Assembly (NCBI GenBank): GCA_036245525.1
Contig: BTPG01000008.1
Span: 29,703,034-29,767,033, forward strand
DNA length: 64,000 bases
Direction: 5' to 3'
Origin: Semisulcospira habei
Taxonomy: Eukaryota > Mollusca > Gastropoda > Semisulcospiridae
Both the position numbers and the translations under genes were made by a program. Positions 31,401 through 42,011 of the stretch are shown piece by piece; within the stretch, counting starts at the first letter, position 1; every line of letters starts with the position of its first letter. Below the pieces are notes generated by a model. It was given only the letters and a program-made list of their open reading frames with translations. It was not told the DNA's origin and did not search any database.

Positions 31401-32103
31401 GAGACCAGTTAGCTTTCTTGAGATTCCAGCGCCCCACCGGCGAATCCTCCTCACAGCTGACCGATGACAGGACTACTGGGAAGTGGTCACTACCACACAG
31501 GTCGTCGTGAACCTTCCAGTCAAAGTCCAGCATGAGAGAAGGATCACACACAGTGAGGTCTAGAACAGAACTAGATCCGGAACCTGAGTTAGAGTATGTA
31601 GGTGAGCCATCGTTAAAGACACATAGGTTAAGTTGAGAAAAAACATCTTCTAACATCTGACCTCTGCCATCATAGTGGTCACTACCCCAAAGGTGAGCAT
31701 GACCGTTAAAATCCCCCATGAGAATAAAGGGAGGGGGCAGTTGATCTACTAAGTGAAAAATATCATTGCTACAGACCCGCAGTGATGGTGGCAGGTAAAT
31801 ACTGCATATGGTTATGGTCTTTTTTAAGGTAACCCGAGCAGCGACAGCCTGAAGACAGGTGTCGATGCTAACGGTGCTACATAAAATTTGGCTACTAATG
31901 AGAAGAGCCGCTCCACCCGAGCGCCTCTCCGAATCAGAGCCTTTATGTATAACATTAAAACCATTAAAAGACACAGGGTCAGAAGTCTTCAGGTAAGTCT
32001 CCTGAAGAGATATGACTGAGGGGTTATAGAACTTGACTAAAAGACGTAATTCCTCAAAGTTAGCTCGAAAACCACGACAATTCCACTGAAGCAAAGAGTC
32101 CAT
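28411..32103 (-). pseudogene. I LINE ORF2, copy B, one nonsense codon
   Basis: This has the same 1231-codon span as copy A, but TAA at 31171-31173 replaces a CAA (Gln) codon after about 310 residues, just past the endonuclease domain. The frame continues open beyond it through RT (FVDDFAL) and RNase H (LYTDGSK, WVPGHVGIEGN). A product of the first part would be endonuclease only. One C-to-T type change is the only disabling lesion I can find. Confidence 0.9.
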
Positions 32104-32105
32104 GA

Positions 32106-33545
32106 TTAAGTCTGATCTGGGGGTAAGGAGTTTTTCCCCCCTTTTTCCTTTACCTTGGAAGGAGTTGAAGAAACAGAGGGGGGCCGGCTCGCGGGCCTCC
32201 TCTGGTTCTCCGGAGAGGAAGGGGGTGGAGCTGCCGCAGCATCAGCAACAACAACTTCCACTCCCTCCATCCGCTCCTCCAGTGCAGCATATTTGTTTTG
32301 AAGGGGGACATCTGTGTTCCCCTTCTGGGCCCGTGCGCACAGCGGTCCCATAGATTTCTTAGACTTCTGGTCCTGGGCAGCGTTCCTGCCGCTAGAGTTA
32401 GCGGCCTTAGAAGGCTGACCAGAGCCAGAAGCCTTTGGAGTTGACTGACTAACAGGTTTGGGTGGGGGCTGAGGCTTAGGGGCAACAGAAGGCGGCACAA
32501 CCGGACCGGCAGTGTCCGCCTTCTGCGTTCCCTGGCTCCTTGTCACCACCGGAGGAGGGTTACTCTCCAGGGGCGAGATGAGCCGAGGCTCCGCCCCCAA
32601 CCAAGAAGTTGGGGTCTGACATGAAAAGTCTTTGGTGGGGCGCTTGCCTGCCACCGCTGCACTAAAAGTATACACTGAGGTGTTAGAGGTTGGGGCAGCC
32701 GCAGCTGCACCAGGGCCTTCAACCAGTTTTTTGGCATCCAGAAAGGACAGCCCCTTCTCCACACGCACCTGCTGAATCTTGCACTCGGATATCCAACGAG
32801 GGCATTTCTTATCCGAAGCCATATGCGCCCCCTGGCAATTCACACACAGGGGGGTGGCTGTGCAGGACTCAGCAGAGTGTCCGGGCCTAGTGCAACGGGC
32901 GCATGAAGCCTCTGCCTGACGGCATGTCTTCTGCCCATGGCCATACTTTTGGCACTTAAAGCACCGGAGGGGAAGAGGGACGTACTTTTTCACTCTCAGG
33001 GAGTAGTAACCTCCCCAGATGGTAGTAGGAGGGGTGGGGGTGCCAAACGTCAGGATGATGGTAGGGAGACGGATCTCCCCACCACCTCGCTTGGAAGCGA
33101 AGCGCCTGACGCAAGTCACCCCCTGAGACTTAAGGTTCCTTACAAGTTCATCTTCTGACAGTTCTGCCAAAGCTTGATCTTTGATTACGCCTCTTGACGA
33201 ATTCATAGTTTTGTGGGGTGTGACTTCCACAGGAGTGTCTCCGATGGAAGAGAGCCCCAGTAGCCCGCTGGAGTGTGCCCGAGTACGGCACTCCACCAGC
33301 AAGTCACCAGACCTGAGGCGCTGGGCGTCAGGCCTGCCAACACGGCTCCTGAGGGTCTCCCCCACCAGAAAAGGATGCAGCTTGGTAACTGGTTTCTCCT
33401 TCACCTTGCTATGGACAATGAGGAAGCGAGGCCATACGGCCGACGCCTGAGGCGTCGCTTCCTCACAGTCTGAATCACTGTCATGTGCAATGTCAGTGTC
33501 TATGCGCCGTTTCTGTGCTAGTTTTGGTTTTTTGGTTTTATCCAT
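32106..33545 (-). CDS. I LINE ORF1, copy B, intact
   Basis: This protein of 479 aa is almost the same as in copy A. I see a few substitutions near the C terminus, such as PENQRRPASRP against PKNQRRPGSRP. The three CCHC-type knuckles are retained. The stop again lies two bases before the ORF2 ATG. Confidence 0.9.
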   Translation of the reverse strand: MDKTKKPKLAQKRRIDTDIAHDSDSDCEEATPQASAVWPRFLIVHSKVKEKPVTKLHPFLVGETLRSRVGRPDAQRLRSGDLLVECRTRAHSSGLLGLSSIGDTPVEVTPHKTMNSSRGVIKDQALAELSEDELVRNLKSQGVTCVRRFASKRGGGEIRLPTIILTFGTPTPPTTIWGGYYSLRVKKYVPLPLRCFKCQKYGHGQKTCRQAEASCARCTRPGHSAESCTATPLCVNCQGAHMASDKKCPRWISECKIQQVRVEKGLSFLDAKKLVEGPGAAAAAPTSNTSVYTFSAAVAGKRPTKDFSCQTPTSWLGAEPRLISPLESNPPPVVTRSQGTQKADTAGPVVPPSVAPKPQPPPKPVSQSTPKASGSGQPSKAANSSGRNAAQDQKSKKSMGPLCARAQKGNTDVPLQNKYAALEERMEGVEVVVADAAAAPPPSSPENQRRPASRPPSVSSTPSKVKEKGGKNSLPPDQT

Positions 33546-34396
33546 ATTATATTAGTAGAGATATTCATCCCCCGGGGGTCCCCGCCCGCCACCGAGCCCA
33601 ACAAGGGAAAGTGCAACTGTCGGCGGGTCTCCAGCCGACGCACAATGGAGACTGCCCGAAAGATATACTCAAGGGGGTAAGCCCGATTGAACCGTTTGAG
33701 CCACCGCCTTCTATCACACCGTTGAATGCAGGGGAATACTGGCGTAAAGCACCTAATCAGCAGCAGAAGCTATAGCATGGTGCTCCGTATAGCAACCCGC
33801 ATGTCACCAGTGGGATAGGGCTCAACGTGACAAGAGCCGATTGACTAGGCCGGTACGACTAGCCTCCCGTTTAGGTAGAAGTCAAGGCCGAAGTGGAGTG
33901 TTGGCACCAGTGAGCCGCAGCCCAAAGGGAACCTCAGCCACCAGGATCCTCTTCTCCCCCGACACGGGTCTCCAAGCACGGCAAACACTTGGGATCCAAA
34001 GGACCAAAAAGTCACGAGTATTTTTAAGGACCAATCCAACATGGTACGACCTAGGTTAGCACAGCTCCTTAAAAACCGGACCAGTGAAAAGGCTGAACAA
34101 CATATCTGCTGACATCAAGTCCTAATCCTGGACAAAGATGGCACTCGTCCGCTAGCCCACTCAGTCAGGGACTGAGCGGACTACCCACCTACGCCACGTG
34201 GAGGCCGGTGCCGGGTAGGCGAGTTTTAAAAAGGCAAATACAGGTGAATGGACAAAGGGTAGACAGAAACACATGCCCCAGAATAGAGAGATAAACCCAC
34301 CCTGTGGGGCTGACCAGGGTGACCCTGGGAACTAAAAAATACCTAACCCCACCCAAGTCCCCCAGAGCAGACCCAGGTGGGGGAGGGAAGTGTGGT

Positions 34397-36276
34397 GATA
34401 TAGAGCTAGAACTGTTGAAAGAGGTGAGTTTTGAGGGCGGACTGAAAGGAGGAGAGTCTTTCTGACGGAGAGAAAGTGGGAGAGTGTTCCAGGTGGATGG
34501 ACCATAAACTGAGAAGGAGCGGGGGCCGAAAGTGCTGAGTTTGGTGCGGGGAATGTGGAGACGGAGAGGGTCGGAGGCGGAGTGGAGGGAGCAGGAAGGA
34601 GCGTGTAGGGATGAAGTAAGTTGGAGAGATACGCAGGAGCGCAGTTGTTCAGGGATTTGTAGCAGAGAGACAGAATCTTGTATTGGATGCATTGTGGGAT
34701 GGGAAGCCAGTGAAGGAGTTTGAGCAGGGGAGTGATGTGGTCGGATTTTTTCTTTCTGAGGACGAGGCGGGCAGCATTGTTCTGAACGCGCTGGAGAGTG
34801 GAAGTGGTGGAGTGAGGGAGGCCGGAAAGGAGAGAGTTGCAGTAGTCGATGCGAGATAGGATGAGAGAGACAGCAAGTTTGGTGGCAGCTTCGGTGGTGA
34901 GGTATTTTCTGATCTGACTGATGCGGCGGAGGTGGAAGTAGCGTGCCTGGGCAGTGGCAGAGACGAAGCTGATCATGGTAAGAGAGGAATCAAGGATAAC
35001 GCCAAGGTTTTTGGCCGAGTCACTGAGGGAGATGGGGGTGCTGTCGAGTTGAAGGTGGAGAGAGGGAGGGAGCTGGGAAAGTTTCTGGCGAGTGCCTACC
35101 AGCATGGCTTCCATTTTGTCGTCGTTCAGTTTAAGCTTGTTTGCTGTCATCCAGTTTTTCACGTCTTCATAGCAGTCAGCCGTGCGAGTCAGTAGTGACT
35201 GAGAGTTGTCAAGTTTGTCTTTGTCTAGTAGTTGCGAGTCGTCAGCGTAGAGGTTGTGGCATATGTGGTGAGACTGTATGATGTTGGACAGGGGGGAGAT
35301 GTAGAGTGTGAAAAGGACCGGGCCCAGGACGGACCCCTGTGGTACTCCGCAGGAGAGCGTGACTGGGTTGGAGGAGACGCCGTCGATGGTGACGGACTGC
35401 TGTCTGTCGGAGAGGTAGGAGAGAAACCAGGAGTGAGCAGTCAGTGATGCCAAAGGAGTGACGAAGGCGGTGGAGGAGGATAGAGTGGTCTATGGTGTCG
35501 AAGGCGGCAGAGAGGTCGAGTAGCGTAAGAAGGGAGATGTTGCTCGAGTCGGTAGAGAGAAGCAGGTCTTTTAAGATGTGTAGAAGGGCTGTTTCAGTGC
35601 TGTGGTGTTTGCGATAGGCAGACTGGAAGGGACTGAGGAGGTTGTTGTCGGCAAGGTGGAGGTTGAGCTGGTTGAGAACAACCTTCTCAAGAAGCTTGGA
35701 CAGGAAAGAGAGATTGGAGACTGGGCGATTGTTTTTGAGTTCATTTGGGTCGAGGTTGTGTTTTTTGAGGAGAGGACGGACGATGGCGGACTTGAAGATA
35801 TCAGGGACTGAACCGTTCTCTAGAGATGTGTTGATGATGTCGGTAATGAAGGGCAGAAGTTTTGGAAGGCCGTCCCGGTAGAGAGAAGCTGGAAGGGGGT
35901 CTAGTTCGCAGGTTTTGAGAGGCATGGACTTTATGGTCTTGAGGACTTCTTCCTGAGAGACGGGGCGGAAGGACGAGAGGGGGGTGCCGGAAAAGGGGGT
36001 GTCGGGAGGGCAAGGAGGGGAAGGCAGAGAGTCGAGTGTGTTGCGCAGAGTTTGAATTTTGTCGGAAAAGTAGGTGGAAAAAGCGGACGGGAGTTCTTCT
36101 CTGCTGTGTGTGTTGGGGACAGGAGTGTCTTTAGGAGTACCTAGGAGTGTGTTCATGATAGCGTAGAGGGTTTTGGAAGAAGTAGATTCCAGGATTTTGT
36201 TTTGAAGGTGTTTACGTTTGGAGTCGGAGATCATTCTGCAGACTTTGGATCTAGTTGCTTGAAAGATCTGTCTGTG
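34397..36276 (-). pseudogene. L2 LINE copy B reverse transcriptase
   Basis: The upstream frame (35242-36276) carries HSREELPSAF, LKNNRPVSNLSFLSKLLEKV and LLDLSAAFDTIDHSILL. A frame break near 35440 moves the rest to another frame, with WFLSYLSDRQQSV, GVPQGSVLGPVLFTLYISP and YADDSQLLDKDKL. Copy B has a cleaner reading of the catalytic block than copy A but lacks the endonuclease through 5' truncation. Confidence 0.85.
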
Positions 36277-37175
36277 CTGGAGGTATCTCTCACATAGAAC
36301 TCTCAGGTTGAGGATCTGCTCAGTTGTGCTGTGCCCTGGTCTGAAGCCTGCCTGTTCCTCAGCTATGATTTCCTCTGCCTGTGGCTTCAGCCTGTTCAGT
36401 AGGATCTTTAACATGACTTTGCTTGGGTGGGATATAAAACTGATCGTGTGATAGTTCTGGCATTGATGTAAGTTGCCTTTTTTGGGGAGAGTTATTGTCC
36501 ATGGTGTGGGCCAATCCTCTGACTGCCAGATCTTATTGCAGATTGTTAGTAAGGCGCTTCTCCCAAGTGCTCTGTCCATCTCTTCAGTATGACTTGGTCT
36601 TCAGTAAGACAGTTCCCTTCACTATCTTGAATGATCGAGGAGCGTCCTTGTTTTACACTGGTCATGTCTTTCACCAGCTGGTATGCTTTTTTGCTATTAT
36701 TTTTGTTTAGATTTTCTTCTACGCGTTCACACTGATCTTCAATCCACTTATTCTTTGCCTTTTTCATGCTTTTCTTGATATCCTGGTTAATTTCCCTGTA
36801 TTGTTTAGCTCCTTCTACCTGTGATTTCTTTTTCTTTAACTCTGGACGCTTGTCACATAGAACAAAGATGTCAGCTGTAACCCAAGGTTTCTTTGCTTGT
36901 CGGTGTTTGCCAAGGATCTCACTGGCTGTTTGGGTTACAACAGTGTTAAATGTCAATCAGTGTGTCCACGTCCGTGTCTTCTGCATCTAGAAGTAGCAAA
37001 TTATCAGACCCAAAAAAAAGGCTCACCTGTTGACATCATGTTGATCTCGCACACATACTTTCTAATGAGGTCTGAAGGCTTGATGCGCAGCCACCTTCTC
37101 TGTTGTAGGTCGAGATCTGCATAGTTGTTCTGGATCTCCGTTATAGCCTGGTCAGACAAGATAATATATATATAT
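36277..37175 (-). pseudogene. RTE-like LINE, upstream RT part
   Basis: Pieces in two frames include PWVTADIFVLCDKRPELKKK, AYQLVKDMTSVKQGRSSII, TLPKKGNLHQCQNYHTISFI and EEQAGFRPGHSTTEQILNLR. A frameshift near 36550 separates the pre-RT linker from the RT start. The region ahead of about 37000 (QQRRWLRIKPSDLIRKY) is probably the linker after the lost endonuclease. Confidence 0.72.
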
Positions 37176-37261
37176 ATATAATAGTGCAACTCCTCCTAAA
37201 CTACGTGGTATATGTGGATCCTTTCTTCACATTTTATGTATATAATATATATATATATAGG
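37159..37261. repeat. AT microsatellites
   Basis: Two (AT)n or (TA)n runs lie at about 37163-37181 and 37239-37259, near the 5' truncation point of the RTE-like LINE. Confidence 0.85.
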
Positions 37262-37449
37262 TGCCCAGCTATGGCACCAAGCTAATCTGGCACTACCCTT
37301 GAATTATCATCATCAGTCCATCTCCTGCAGTAGTGCTTCGAGGCTAAATGGGATAAACTTCCTTTTTTCAGCAGTTAGTTTAGTGTCTGTATGCTACTTC
37401 CATCCAAAATCCATTTATAAGCATTTAGCACAGAAAATTGTATTTATGT
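37262..37449. other. MITE-related fragment, no gene
   Basis: The stretch at 37262-37350 carries GTGCCCAGCTATGGCACC, then CAAGCTAATCTGGCACTACC and TCAGTCCATCTCCTGCAGTAG. These are diverged versions of the palindromic core and flank seen near 25010-25060 and 38.4 kb. The rest has no pattern I recognise. Confidence 0.55.
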
Positions 37450-37496
37450 CCCCACCTTAACTCATTCAGCCCAGACACACCACATCAAGATGTGGA

Positions 37497-37645
37497 TCGA
37501 GCATGATAGTTCAAGGGTGGTGCCAGAATAATAATAATAATACATAGTTTTTATATAGCGCCCTTCCCCACAGACAGCAAGCTCGCCCATAGGCATCAAC
37601 CTATTCTGGCACCACCCTTGAACTATCAAGCTCGATCTGTTTCTA
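37497..37645. repeat. long palindrome (MITE core) holding an L2-like tail
   Basis: Arms around GATAGTTCAAGGGTGGTGCC and its complement GGCACCACCCTTGAACTATC lie at 37505-37524 and 37609-37628. The loop includes (AATA)n then TTTTTATATAGCGCCC at 37530-37565, which in complement is GGGCGCTATATAAAAA plus an (ATT)n tail, the form of an L2-type LINE 3' end. It appears to be a short LINE stub inserted near the palindrome centre. Confidence 0.65.
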
Positions 37646-37689
37646 GAATTGTAATGCAGTCCTTCAGAGGGCACCTTCAAACTTTTAGT

Positions 37690-38318
37690 GATTTTGATCC
37701 TCGGATAGAATGTGTTTAACTTTAATCTGAGCAGATCTTTTACTGTGTCATACTACAATTATGAACAGATCAATTATGCAATGACGTCAGGCAAGGATAG
37801 AGCCAGGTTAGCTTGGTGCCATCCTGGGTGCCAAGCTAATCAAGTACTACGCTTGAACTATAATGGTAAAGGGAGTTGATGAAAAGGGGGAGGGGGAGGA
37901 GGCAAAGAATCCAGCATGAATATCGGTGTCACTCACCAAATGCTGCCGAATCCGATGCAGTAATCTGGGATCAAACTTCTGCACCACTGAGTGGCCAACT
38001 ATTTATTGCTAGCTTATCTGCTGGAGTGGAACAACTGTCAGTATTCTCACCTTTTCATCAACAAGCCCTTTCAGGTCTGCAAAGTTGCCATCAGAGATAC
38101 ACTGTGACACAATGGATGCTGCCTGCACACACACATACACACACACAGAGCATCTATAGTGCAATTATGTAGTTACCAGTAACAACAATGGAGCTCAACA
38201 AAACTCAACCAAAAAAAAACTGTGGAGCTCAAAAGAACAATGGCAACTTCCCAGTTGAACGCCAAGTGAAGTTTGTCTCGGCTTTTCAGTCTTGGTAAGA
38301 TGGCTGGCTACATAAATT
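37690..38318. other. no gene; one more MITE-core fragment
   Basis: At 37805-37862 the phrase AGCTTGGTGCCATCCTGGGT then GCCAAGCTAATC is a diverged MITE core. A CA-rich run lies near 38128-38148. No coding pattern is seen. Confidence 0.5.
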
Positions 38319-38533
38319 GTTAACCGATTACACCCTGAGGCTGCTTTTAAACAAAATTGCTTATTTTCCTAAGAAGATACACTACAGATTAGGAGATAAA
38401 TTAACCGTTTTAGTTTAAGGATGGTGCCAGAATAGCTTGGCACCTCAAGCGAAAAGCTATTCTGGCACCACCCATGGACTATCATAGTCAAATTTATTTC
38501 CAGCAATGGGTGTATCTGGATGAAAAGGGTTAA
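38319..38533 (+). mobile_element. palindromic MITE, simple copy (215 bp)
   Basis: The ends are GTTAACCGATTACACCCTG and TGGATGAAAAGGGTTAA, forming imperfect terminal inverted repeats. The centre is a hairpin: GATGGTGCCAGAATAGCTT against AAGCTATTCTGGCACCACC. It has no coding capacity. It is paired with an inverted copy at 38956-39168. Confidence 0.75.
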
Positions 38534-38955
38534 TCTTTCATCACCCCTGGTAGTGCAGCAGTATTAAATTTTGCATCAATAAACCAACCAGAGATCATGA
38601 TTAGTGCATTGTTTGGTGTAAATCGTGGTTTTTTTGAGAGACCCTATTCCTTTGTGAGGTGTCTGCATACATGCTACACACTGTTCTGTCACTATGGTGT
38701 CAGGCAGGTGGTGGGTGGTTCGGCTGCGCTGACCGGATTGCGAGTATGGAACCTTTTACAGCCAGAGCTGCCAGCAATGCTAATTGTTTTATAAACAAGC
38801 GAGTTTTGCAACTTTATATCCCAGTTAACCTATATTATGGTGTTCACACAATTGTTTACTGGAAGACATATCATGCAGATTTTTCATTCTATAAACATTT
38901 TCACCGAATTGTGATTACACACAGGCAAAACTAAAAACATTAGCGTGACCCCTGA
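38534..38955. other. spacer between two MITE copies; nothing recognised
   Basis: Short plus-strand frames at 38597-38934 show no domain or signal I can support. Confidence 0.5.
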
Positions 38956-39168
38956 TTAACCCTTTTCATTCGGATATTGCTTGAATTTGAAATAAATTTG
39001 ACCGATAGTTCAAGGGTGGTGCCAGAATTGCTTGGTGCCTCAGGCGCCAAGCTATTCTGGCACCACCCTTAAACTAAAAGAGTTGATCTACCACTTAATC
39101 TCTATTGTAGCCTTCACAGGATGATGAGTAAATGTGACAAAATCAGCCTCAGGATGTAATGGGTTAAC
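38956..39168 (-). mobile_element. palindromic MITE, simple copy in inverse orientation (213 bp)
   Basis: The ends are TTAACCCTTTTCATTCGG and CAGGATGTAATGGGTTAAC. The central hairpin at about 39006-39073 pairs AAGGGTGGTGCCAGAATTGC with GCTATTCTGGCACCACCCTT around a GCCTCAGGC turn. It is an inverted, diverged copy of 38319-38533. Confidence 0.75.
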
Positions 39169-40540
39169 AATCAAAGAATACATAACCACAACTGATTTGT
39201 GTTTGAAGCCCATTAAGCCCTTACTTGCAATCAAGTCTTCCAATGAATACAAAGCCGATTCAATCTGAGTTTGATGTCAGACAGTATCAGGACAAAAGAC
39301 AGTTTTACACACACACACAATTTCCACACTTGACAAAGTCTGATAAACCCTGCGAGATGATTGCTACTGTGACAAATCCAACAGATTGTTATCTCTGCAT
39401 GCTGTTTGTGTTTGCAAATGCCACAGTTTCCATGACCACTTACTAATGAAATCGCTCACATCAGCACCTAAAGAACAGCCAATATCGGCTAACATTGTTT
39501 GTAATAGTATCAACCTGTACACAGTTGTCGCTTATGACAAGTCAGGTGACATGGAAATTCATATGGAGTTGAATTTGAAAAGTTTGGCAGAGCAGTAAAT
39601 AAAACTGATGGGGAGGAGTTCAGTGGTTTTTCCTGTTATTTTATGTATACTGATGAGCAACAGAAATGTGACATTTTGGGAATGTCACATTTCTTTTGCT
39701 CATCAGTATACCTAGTGCATCTGTACCCATCTCTATTTGTATTCATGAAGCAAGTCACTTCCAGCACTTTTTGCATCCAGACCAACAGGTATTTCAACAT
39801 ACTGTACAAGTAATCTGTGCAAGTTAAGTTATTCTTCAGACAAGTAAATTTAAGATGTTGCATTCTCCTAAAAGCAACCTCCTCCAGGTTGGGTTTGATT
39901 GCCAAAATGTGCATATTATACAACAGGTTCTCAATGTTGTCATGCCTCAGCCAAGACTTGATTTTTGTACCCTTCTTTTAACAAAGTTCATTTGATAAGG
40001 CACACACAACAGAGCTTTACTACTGCCCCTGGTATGTGTTGGCAGAACTCTCCCACTCAGCAAAGAAGATTGGGAGCGGAAATGTCTCAAACCTCATAAG
40101 GTTAGTTTTCTTTGTGCAGCATTTTTCATTTATTGAAACACACACTAAACACATAATTTACAAGGGAAAAATTGAAAACTATTATTGCCTGGAGCAGGCC
40201 ACTTTGATAACTTCCAGGCCTTTCAAAACCTCAATTCTAGATGCAGAAACAACACAGGACCATACACCTGGGTGCAAATTCCAGTCTAGGTCCACTTCTG
40301 AGTACAAATTACAGTGCCCGGTACAAATGCACTATTATGATTAAAACCATCAGCGGGAATAAAAATGCTCTATGAGCATATGAACTGACACACGGGTCCT
40401 ACTAAAACCCGGAATAACCTGTCCTAAGCTAAAATAACCATATCTGTAACTGTGTGTGAGTATTCAAATCCCGTAAACCGGGGGACACACACGGGTTAAA
40501 CACCCACAACTGGGGACTTTCAGTAAACGGGGGGCGTCCC
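39169..40540. other. no gene identified; one perfect short hairpin
   Basis: Several 60-100 codon frames exist on both strands (for example 39225-39446, 39636-39923, 40036-40344) but none resembles a known protein and none extends further. I see no splice-flanked pattern. Confidence 0.45.
39645..39711. repeat. 67-bp hairpin
   Basis: GTATACTGATGAGCAA with CAGAAATGTGACATT pairs with AATGTCACATTTC and TTTTGCTCATCAGTATAC around a TTGGG turn, with very few mismatches. The arms contain the words CTGATGAG and GAAA but not in a hammerhead arrangement (see rejected items). Confidence 0.8.
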
Positions 40541-40547
40541 CGGTTTG

Positions 40548-40795
40548 TATGGTTGCAACCCATAGTGTGTGTATTTTTTGTGCATGCGTGTGTGAGTGTG
40601 TACGTGTATGTGTGTGTGAGTGCATGTGTGTGTGTATGCGTGCGTGCATGTGTTTATATGTGCGTCTGTGTGAGTGCATGTTTTTGCGTATGTAGGCGTG
40701 TATGTGTGTGTGTGAGTGCATGTTTTTGAGTATGTATGTGTGCATGTCTATCTGTCTGTGTGTGTGCCTGTGTTTTTGTTTGCCTATACGTGTGC
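40548..40795. repeat. TG-rich imperfect microsatellite
   Basis: These are long irregular runs of TGTGTG, TGCATG and TGTATG. Further simple repeats at 40888-40902 (CA) and 40906-40932 (AAAC) follow, leading into the AT-rich flank of Polinton copy 2. Confidence 0.9.
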
Positions 40796-41066
40796 ATATT
40801 AATTAGTTATTAGAGATAGAAAAAAATACATTCCATTACCATTTATACCATTTTTTTTTTTTTAGTCAATGTCCACATATTCATATATATACACACACAC
40901 ACACATAAACAAACAAACAAACAAACAAACAAAAAAACATTGCTATATGCACTTGATAACAAATTATTTAAGTTACCTACAGATACTTGATAACAAATTT
41001 CCACAGTCACTTATAACTGACAAATAACTTTACAGGTAACCTTTTAAGAACCTATAATTAGTTATT

Positions 41067-41133
41067 AAGTGACTTAGTCAAGAACTTATAAGAACTTAAA
41101 CATAACAAAATGTAAGTTCTTGACTCAAGTCAC
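41067..41133. repeat. 22-bp inverted repeat beside Polinton copy 2
   Basis: AAGTGACTTAGTCAAGAACTTA at 41067-41088 is followed after about 24 bp by TAAGTTCTTGACTCAAGTCAC (41113-41133), an almost exact inverted copy. The direct repeat TTGATAACAAATT occurs just upstream (40952 and 40986). It lies about 160 bp left of the first gene, where an element terminus might be expected, but no match to the right end of the element is visible. Confidence 0.65.
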
Positions 41134-41295
41134 AACTTACTCGGACAGATTTGTCAAGATACAAGGACAATGAAAAAACTTTTTTTTAGTAATAGTCAGG
41201 TGGTGGTGGTGGTGCTGATGGGGTTAAATAGTTAGGTGGCATGTCATTTTTCTGTGAAGTGTATGACATTAATAAACGATTACCAAATCTGATTT

Positions 41296-41982
41296 TTATT
41301 TGTTTAAAAGATTGTGTAGTTTTTCTGTGGTTTCCTGAACACCGATCTGTTTTCCCATCTCTAAAAAACTGGCCTTAAGTTCTTCAACATTTACGGGAGA
41401 TTGACTACGCATCTTATTCTGTATTTCAGATTTTTGTTTCTTGTAATTATTTAAATCATCCTGGACTCTCTTAAATTCCTCGTCATCAATACAATTATCG
41501 TTTAATGCCTTACTGATAATAAGTTTCATACTGCTCAGCTTTGCACCAGCAAGTGTACTCAATGCTTCATGTTTCTGTAATTTTGTGTGAAACCTCTTGT
41601 TCAAGGCCTCCAAACCAAAGCATGCTAGGCATGTAGCAACGCTAACACCCTCAACTGCTATTCCAGCCAAACTCCCAATTCCTGTGGCGAACAGAACAAT
41701 ACCCCCTACAGAACATGAAGCTGAAACTGCACCAATAGCCATAGAAGTGTTTTGAACAGAATTAAATACTGACTTATACCTCCTTTTGCACCGTGAATAT
41801 TTCGCCTCCTCACTCTCCAAATATTTCAAAGCTTCTGTAATATTATTTAATCTGAATGCATCTGCCTGTAATGTTTTATCTGAAGCAATTGGCATATGCG
41901 GATCAGACGCAAGTGTTGTTTTAGTCATCACATTTGTTTCAGTCAGCTCAAGCGTCGGTAGTTGCGGATAGAAGTTTACCAT
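41296..41982 (-). CDS. Polinton protein with two hydrophobic helices
   Basis: This 228-aa protein is open throughout. A hydrophobic block at residues ~80-125 (SMAIGAVSASCSVGGIVLFA, then GIGSLAGIAVEGVSVATCL) would form two membrane helices with a short turn. Charged, helix-rich segments flank it on both sides, including a C-terminal coiled-coil-like part. The ATG follows GAATAAAAAAA. It is the first gene at the left end. Similar two-helix proteins accompany Polintons in other invertebrates to my knowledge, but the function is not established. Confidence 0.7.
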   Translation of the reverse strand: MVNFYPQLPTLELTETNVMTKTTLASDPHMPIASDKTLQADAFRLNNITEALKYLESEEAKYSRCKRRYKSVFNSVQNTSMAIGAVSASCSVGGIVLFATGIGSLAGIAVEGVSVATCLACFGLEALNKRFHTKLQKHEALSTLAGAKLSSMKLIISKALNDNCIDDEEFKRVQDDLNNYKKQKSEIQNKMRSQSPVNVEELKASFLEMGKQIGVQETTEKLHNLLNK

Positions 41983-42011
41983 TTTTTTTATTCACAAATA
42001 TTTTTTTAAAT

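Larger units (their letters stand above)
28189..34220 (-). mobile_element. full-length I-clade LINE copy B (6032 bp)
   Basis: The length equals copy A. GAGTTTTAAAAAGG flanks it at 28175-28188 and 34221-34234. Aligned by eye to copy A it differs at scattered single bases only, including one nonsense change in ORF2. The 5' UTR spans 33546-34220. It is the innermost and youngest layer of the nest. Confidence 0.93.
27956..34384 (-). mobile_element. SINE-like repeat 'R', copy 4, split by I LINE copy B
   Basis: The tail-side part is 27956-28188 and the head-side part 34235-34384. GGGAAGTGTGGT flanks the pair (27944-27955, 34385-34396). The insertion point of the LINE is the phrase GAGTTTTAAAAAGG, which is intact in all the other R copies. 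This gives the order L2, then R, then I LINE. Confidence 0.88.
27797..36276 (-). mobile_element. L2-clade LINE copy B, nested and itself interrupted
   Basis: The 3' UTR and (ATT)n tail lie at 27797-27955 and match the end of copy A (ATTATAAGATAAGCGCATTATAAATACCG in complement). The coding part lies at 34397-36276. The 6.4 kb between are a repeat R carrying an I LINE. The element is 5'-truncated, starting about where copy A has CACAGACAGATC (near 18440). The target duplication is short, about 5 bp (AGCAC). Confidence 0.82.
26666..37175 (-). mobile_element. RTE-like LINE that hosts a nested insertion stack
   Basis: The 3' part (26666-27796, with a (TAGA)n tail at the left end) and the upstream part (36277-about 37170) are one LINE split by an L2 copy. 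At the junction the phrase TACCTCCAGCA ends one half and AGCACCAGCAGGACC begins the other, matching the uninterrupted order at about 1490-1512. The 5' end is truncated near an AT microsatellite, so most of the endonuclease is missing. Confidence 0.85.

Noticed and set aside
39645..39711. CTGATGAG and GAAA words in a hairpin, considered as a minimal hammerhead ribozyme
   Set aside because: Spacing leaves no proper stem II and an extra A before GAAA. The whole is a simple long hairpin. The Penelope arms, where such ribozymes are known in this class, also showed no core.
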